A stretch of 40,789 bases of DNA. It comes from a virus. The DNA is taken from positions 1 through 40,789 of IMG/VR virus record IMGVR_UViG_3300037104_000240; one strand, 5' to 3'. Below the pieces are notes generated by a model that had not been told where the DNA came from, did not search any database, and saw only the letters and a program-made list of their open reading frames with translations. A program made the translations under genes and the position numbers. Below are positions 40,219 through 40,789 of this stretch, piece after piece. Position 1 is the first letter of the stretch. Every line of letters starts with the position of its first letter.

Positions 40219-40789
40219 TTAATTTAGTTTTTTGCTGGAACCGTAGAACTCCGCCTTACCACCAGACACTTTTCCCTGGCTGGAACCGTAGAACCACGCC
40301 TTACCACCAGACACTTTTCCCTGGCTGGAACCGGAGAACCACGCCTCACCACCAGACACGGTGCCCTGGCTGGAACCGGAGAAATCTGCCTCACCACCAG
40401 ACACGGTGCCATGGCTGGAACCGGAGAACAACACCTTACCACCAGACACGGTGCCATGGCTGGAATCGGAGAAATCTGCCTTACCACCAGACACGGTGCC
40501 ATGGCTGGAATCGGAGAACAACACCTTACCACCAGATACGGTGCCATGGCTGGAACCGTAGAACAACACCTTACCACCAGACACTTTTCCCTGGCTGGAA
40601 CCGTAGAACAACACCTTACCACCGGAGACTTTTACGGAACCAGACAACACAATGCGGGATTGCTCCTTCGATACTTCGCCGGAAGTAATGAAGTGGGATT
40701 TTTTCCAGTCCTTGAGTTTAGCGCGTGTGCGTTTCTCATCGGTTTTAGCATCAAACCAATCGGGCTTTAAATCCTGATCGACTTTGAAA
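40219..40789 (-). CDS. Solenoid repeat protein, copy B (9 repeat units), 5' end outside the window
   Basis: The frame is open from the window end (FKVDQDLKPDWFDAK) through KKSHFITSGEVSKEQSRIVL to nine 15-residue units and the KKLN end. It is the second copy of the gene at 122-697, with nine units rather than five. Its 5' end is most likely bases 1-92. The unit alphabet is richer than in copy A, with Val-Leu before Phe and Ser-Asp in place of Tyr-Gly in several units. One nucleotide difference (40664; Gly to Glu) marks it as distinct from copy A. Function unknown. Confidence 0.8.
   Translation of the reverse strand, partial: FKVDQDLKPDWFDAKTDEKRTRAKLKDWKKSHFITSGEVSKEQSRIVLSGSVKVSGGKVLFYGSSQGKVSGGKVLFYGSSHGTVSGGKVLFSDSSHGTVSGGKADFSDSSHGTVSGGKVLFSGSSHGTVSGGEADFSGSSQGTVSGGEAWFSGSSQGKVSGGKAWFYGSSQGKVSGGKAEFYGSSKKLN
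40234..40638 (-). repeat. 45-base tandem repeat, 9 units (copy B)
   Basis: Units start at 40234, 40279, 40324, 40369, 40414, 40459, 40504, 40549 and 40594. The last (40594-40638) is the boundary variant next to the globular domain, shared with 317-361 and with the single unit at 1669-1713. Units differ by small clusters of bases rather than by random single changes. Confidence 0.95.

Noticed and set aside
40224-40622. Alternative-frame and antisense genes across the 45-base repeats
   Set aside because: Because the unit is a multiple of three without stops, several frames stay open (for example VPAREKCLVVR repeats). Only the minus-strand frame joined to the globular domain and KKLN end has a ribosome binding site and a consistent start in copies A and B.
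40234-40638. CRISPR array
   Set aside because: The 45-base units are contiguous, without spacers, are in frame, and encode a protein repeat. No cas genes are present.

Overview
The window is essentially one whole genome of a short-tailed (podovirus-type) tailed phage. It carries a complete late cluster: terminase, portal, scaffold, capsid, tail adaptor, tail nozzle, three internal virion proteins, tailspike and lysis genes. It also has phage-type replication and recombination genes, and no cellular housekeeping genes. The capsid block (portal, Bbp19-like protein, scaffold, major capsid protein, cement-like protein) looks most like the Bordetella phage BPP-1 group, judged from remembered family features. 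The host is unknown. Three secreted proteins with Thr/Pro/Asn repeats of the TPTNTPT type recall linkers common in Elusimicrobiota-like and other candidate phyla, but this is weak evidence. TTG and GTG starts are frequent.

Layout. Two divergent transcription arms leave a control region at about 6616-6802. The plus arm (6803-35083) holds DNA packaging, head, tail, internal core, tailspike, secreted proteins and lysis (GH108 endolysin, lytic transglycosylase, holin-like protein, patatin-like phospholipase). The minus arm runs left from 6615: helicase loader, replication initiator-like protein, a 2.75 kb IS1595-type element (2176-4929), small Zn-ribbon and membrane proteins, and the repeat-protein genes at the contig start. 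It then continues from the contig end (40789) leftward through a membrane protein, a frameshifted Zn-ribbon gene, a YqaJ-type exonuclease, RecT, an HTH protein, a tyrosine recombinase, a nuclease and several very small coupled genes, ending at 35063. The two arms converge and overlap by about 20 bases at 35063-35083.

Both contig ends lie inside copies of one tandemly duplicated gene. Bases 1-127 repeat 606-732 exactly, and the last 125 bases repeat 388-512. The simplest reading is a circular (or circularly permuted) map cut inside the second gene copy, with about 93 bases missing.

Most notable points: (1) an IS1595-type element whose 24-base terminal inverted repeats enclose transposase, a C5-cytosine methyltransferase and a putative restriction endonuclease, so a complete restriction-modification system looks like transposon cargo in a phage; (2) a family of Gly/Ser-rich solenoid genes built from a 45-base unit present 1, 5 and 9 times at three nearby loci, assembled from a small alphabet of variant units; (3) a candidate RNA switch ahead of the replication genes, in which one anti-Shine-Dalgarno segment can pair with either of two copies of the same sequence; (4) a GH43-like tailspike; (5) a patatin-like phospholipase in the lysis cassette; (6) a chain of overlapping very small genes in the recombination operon.
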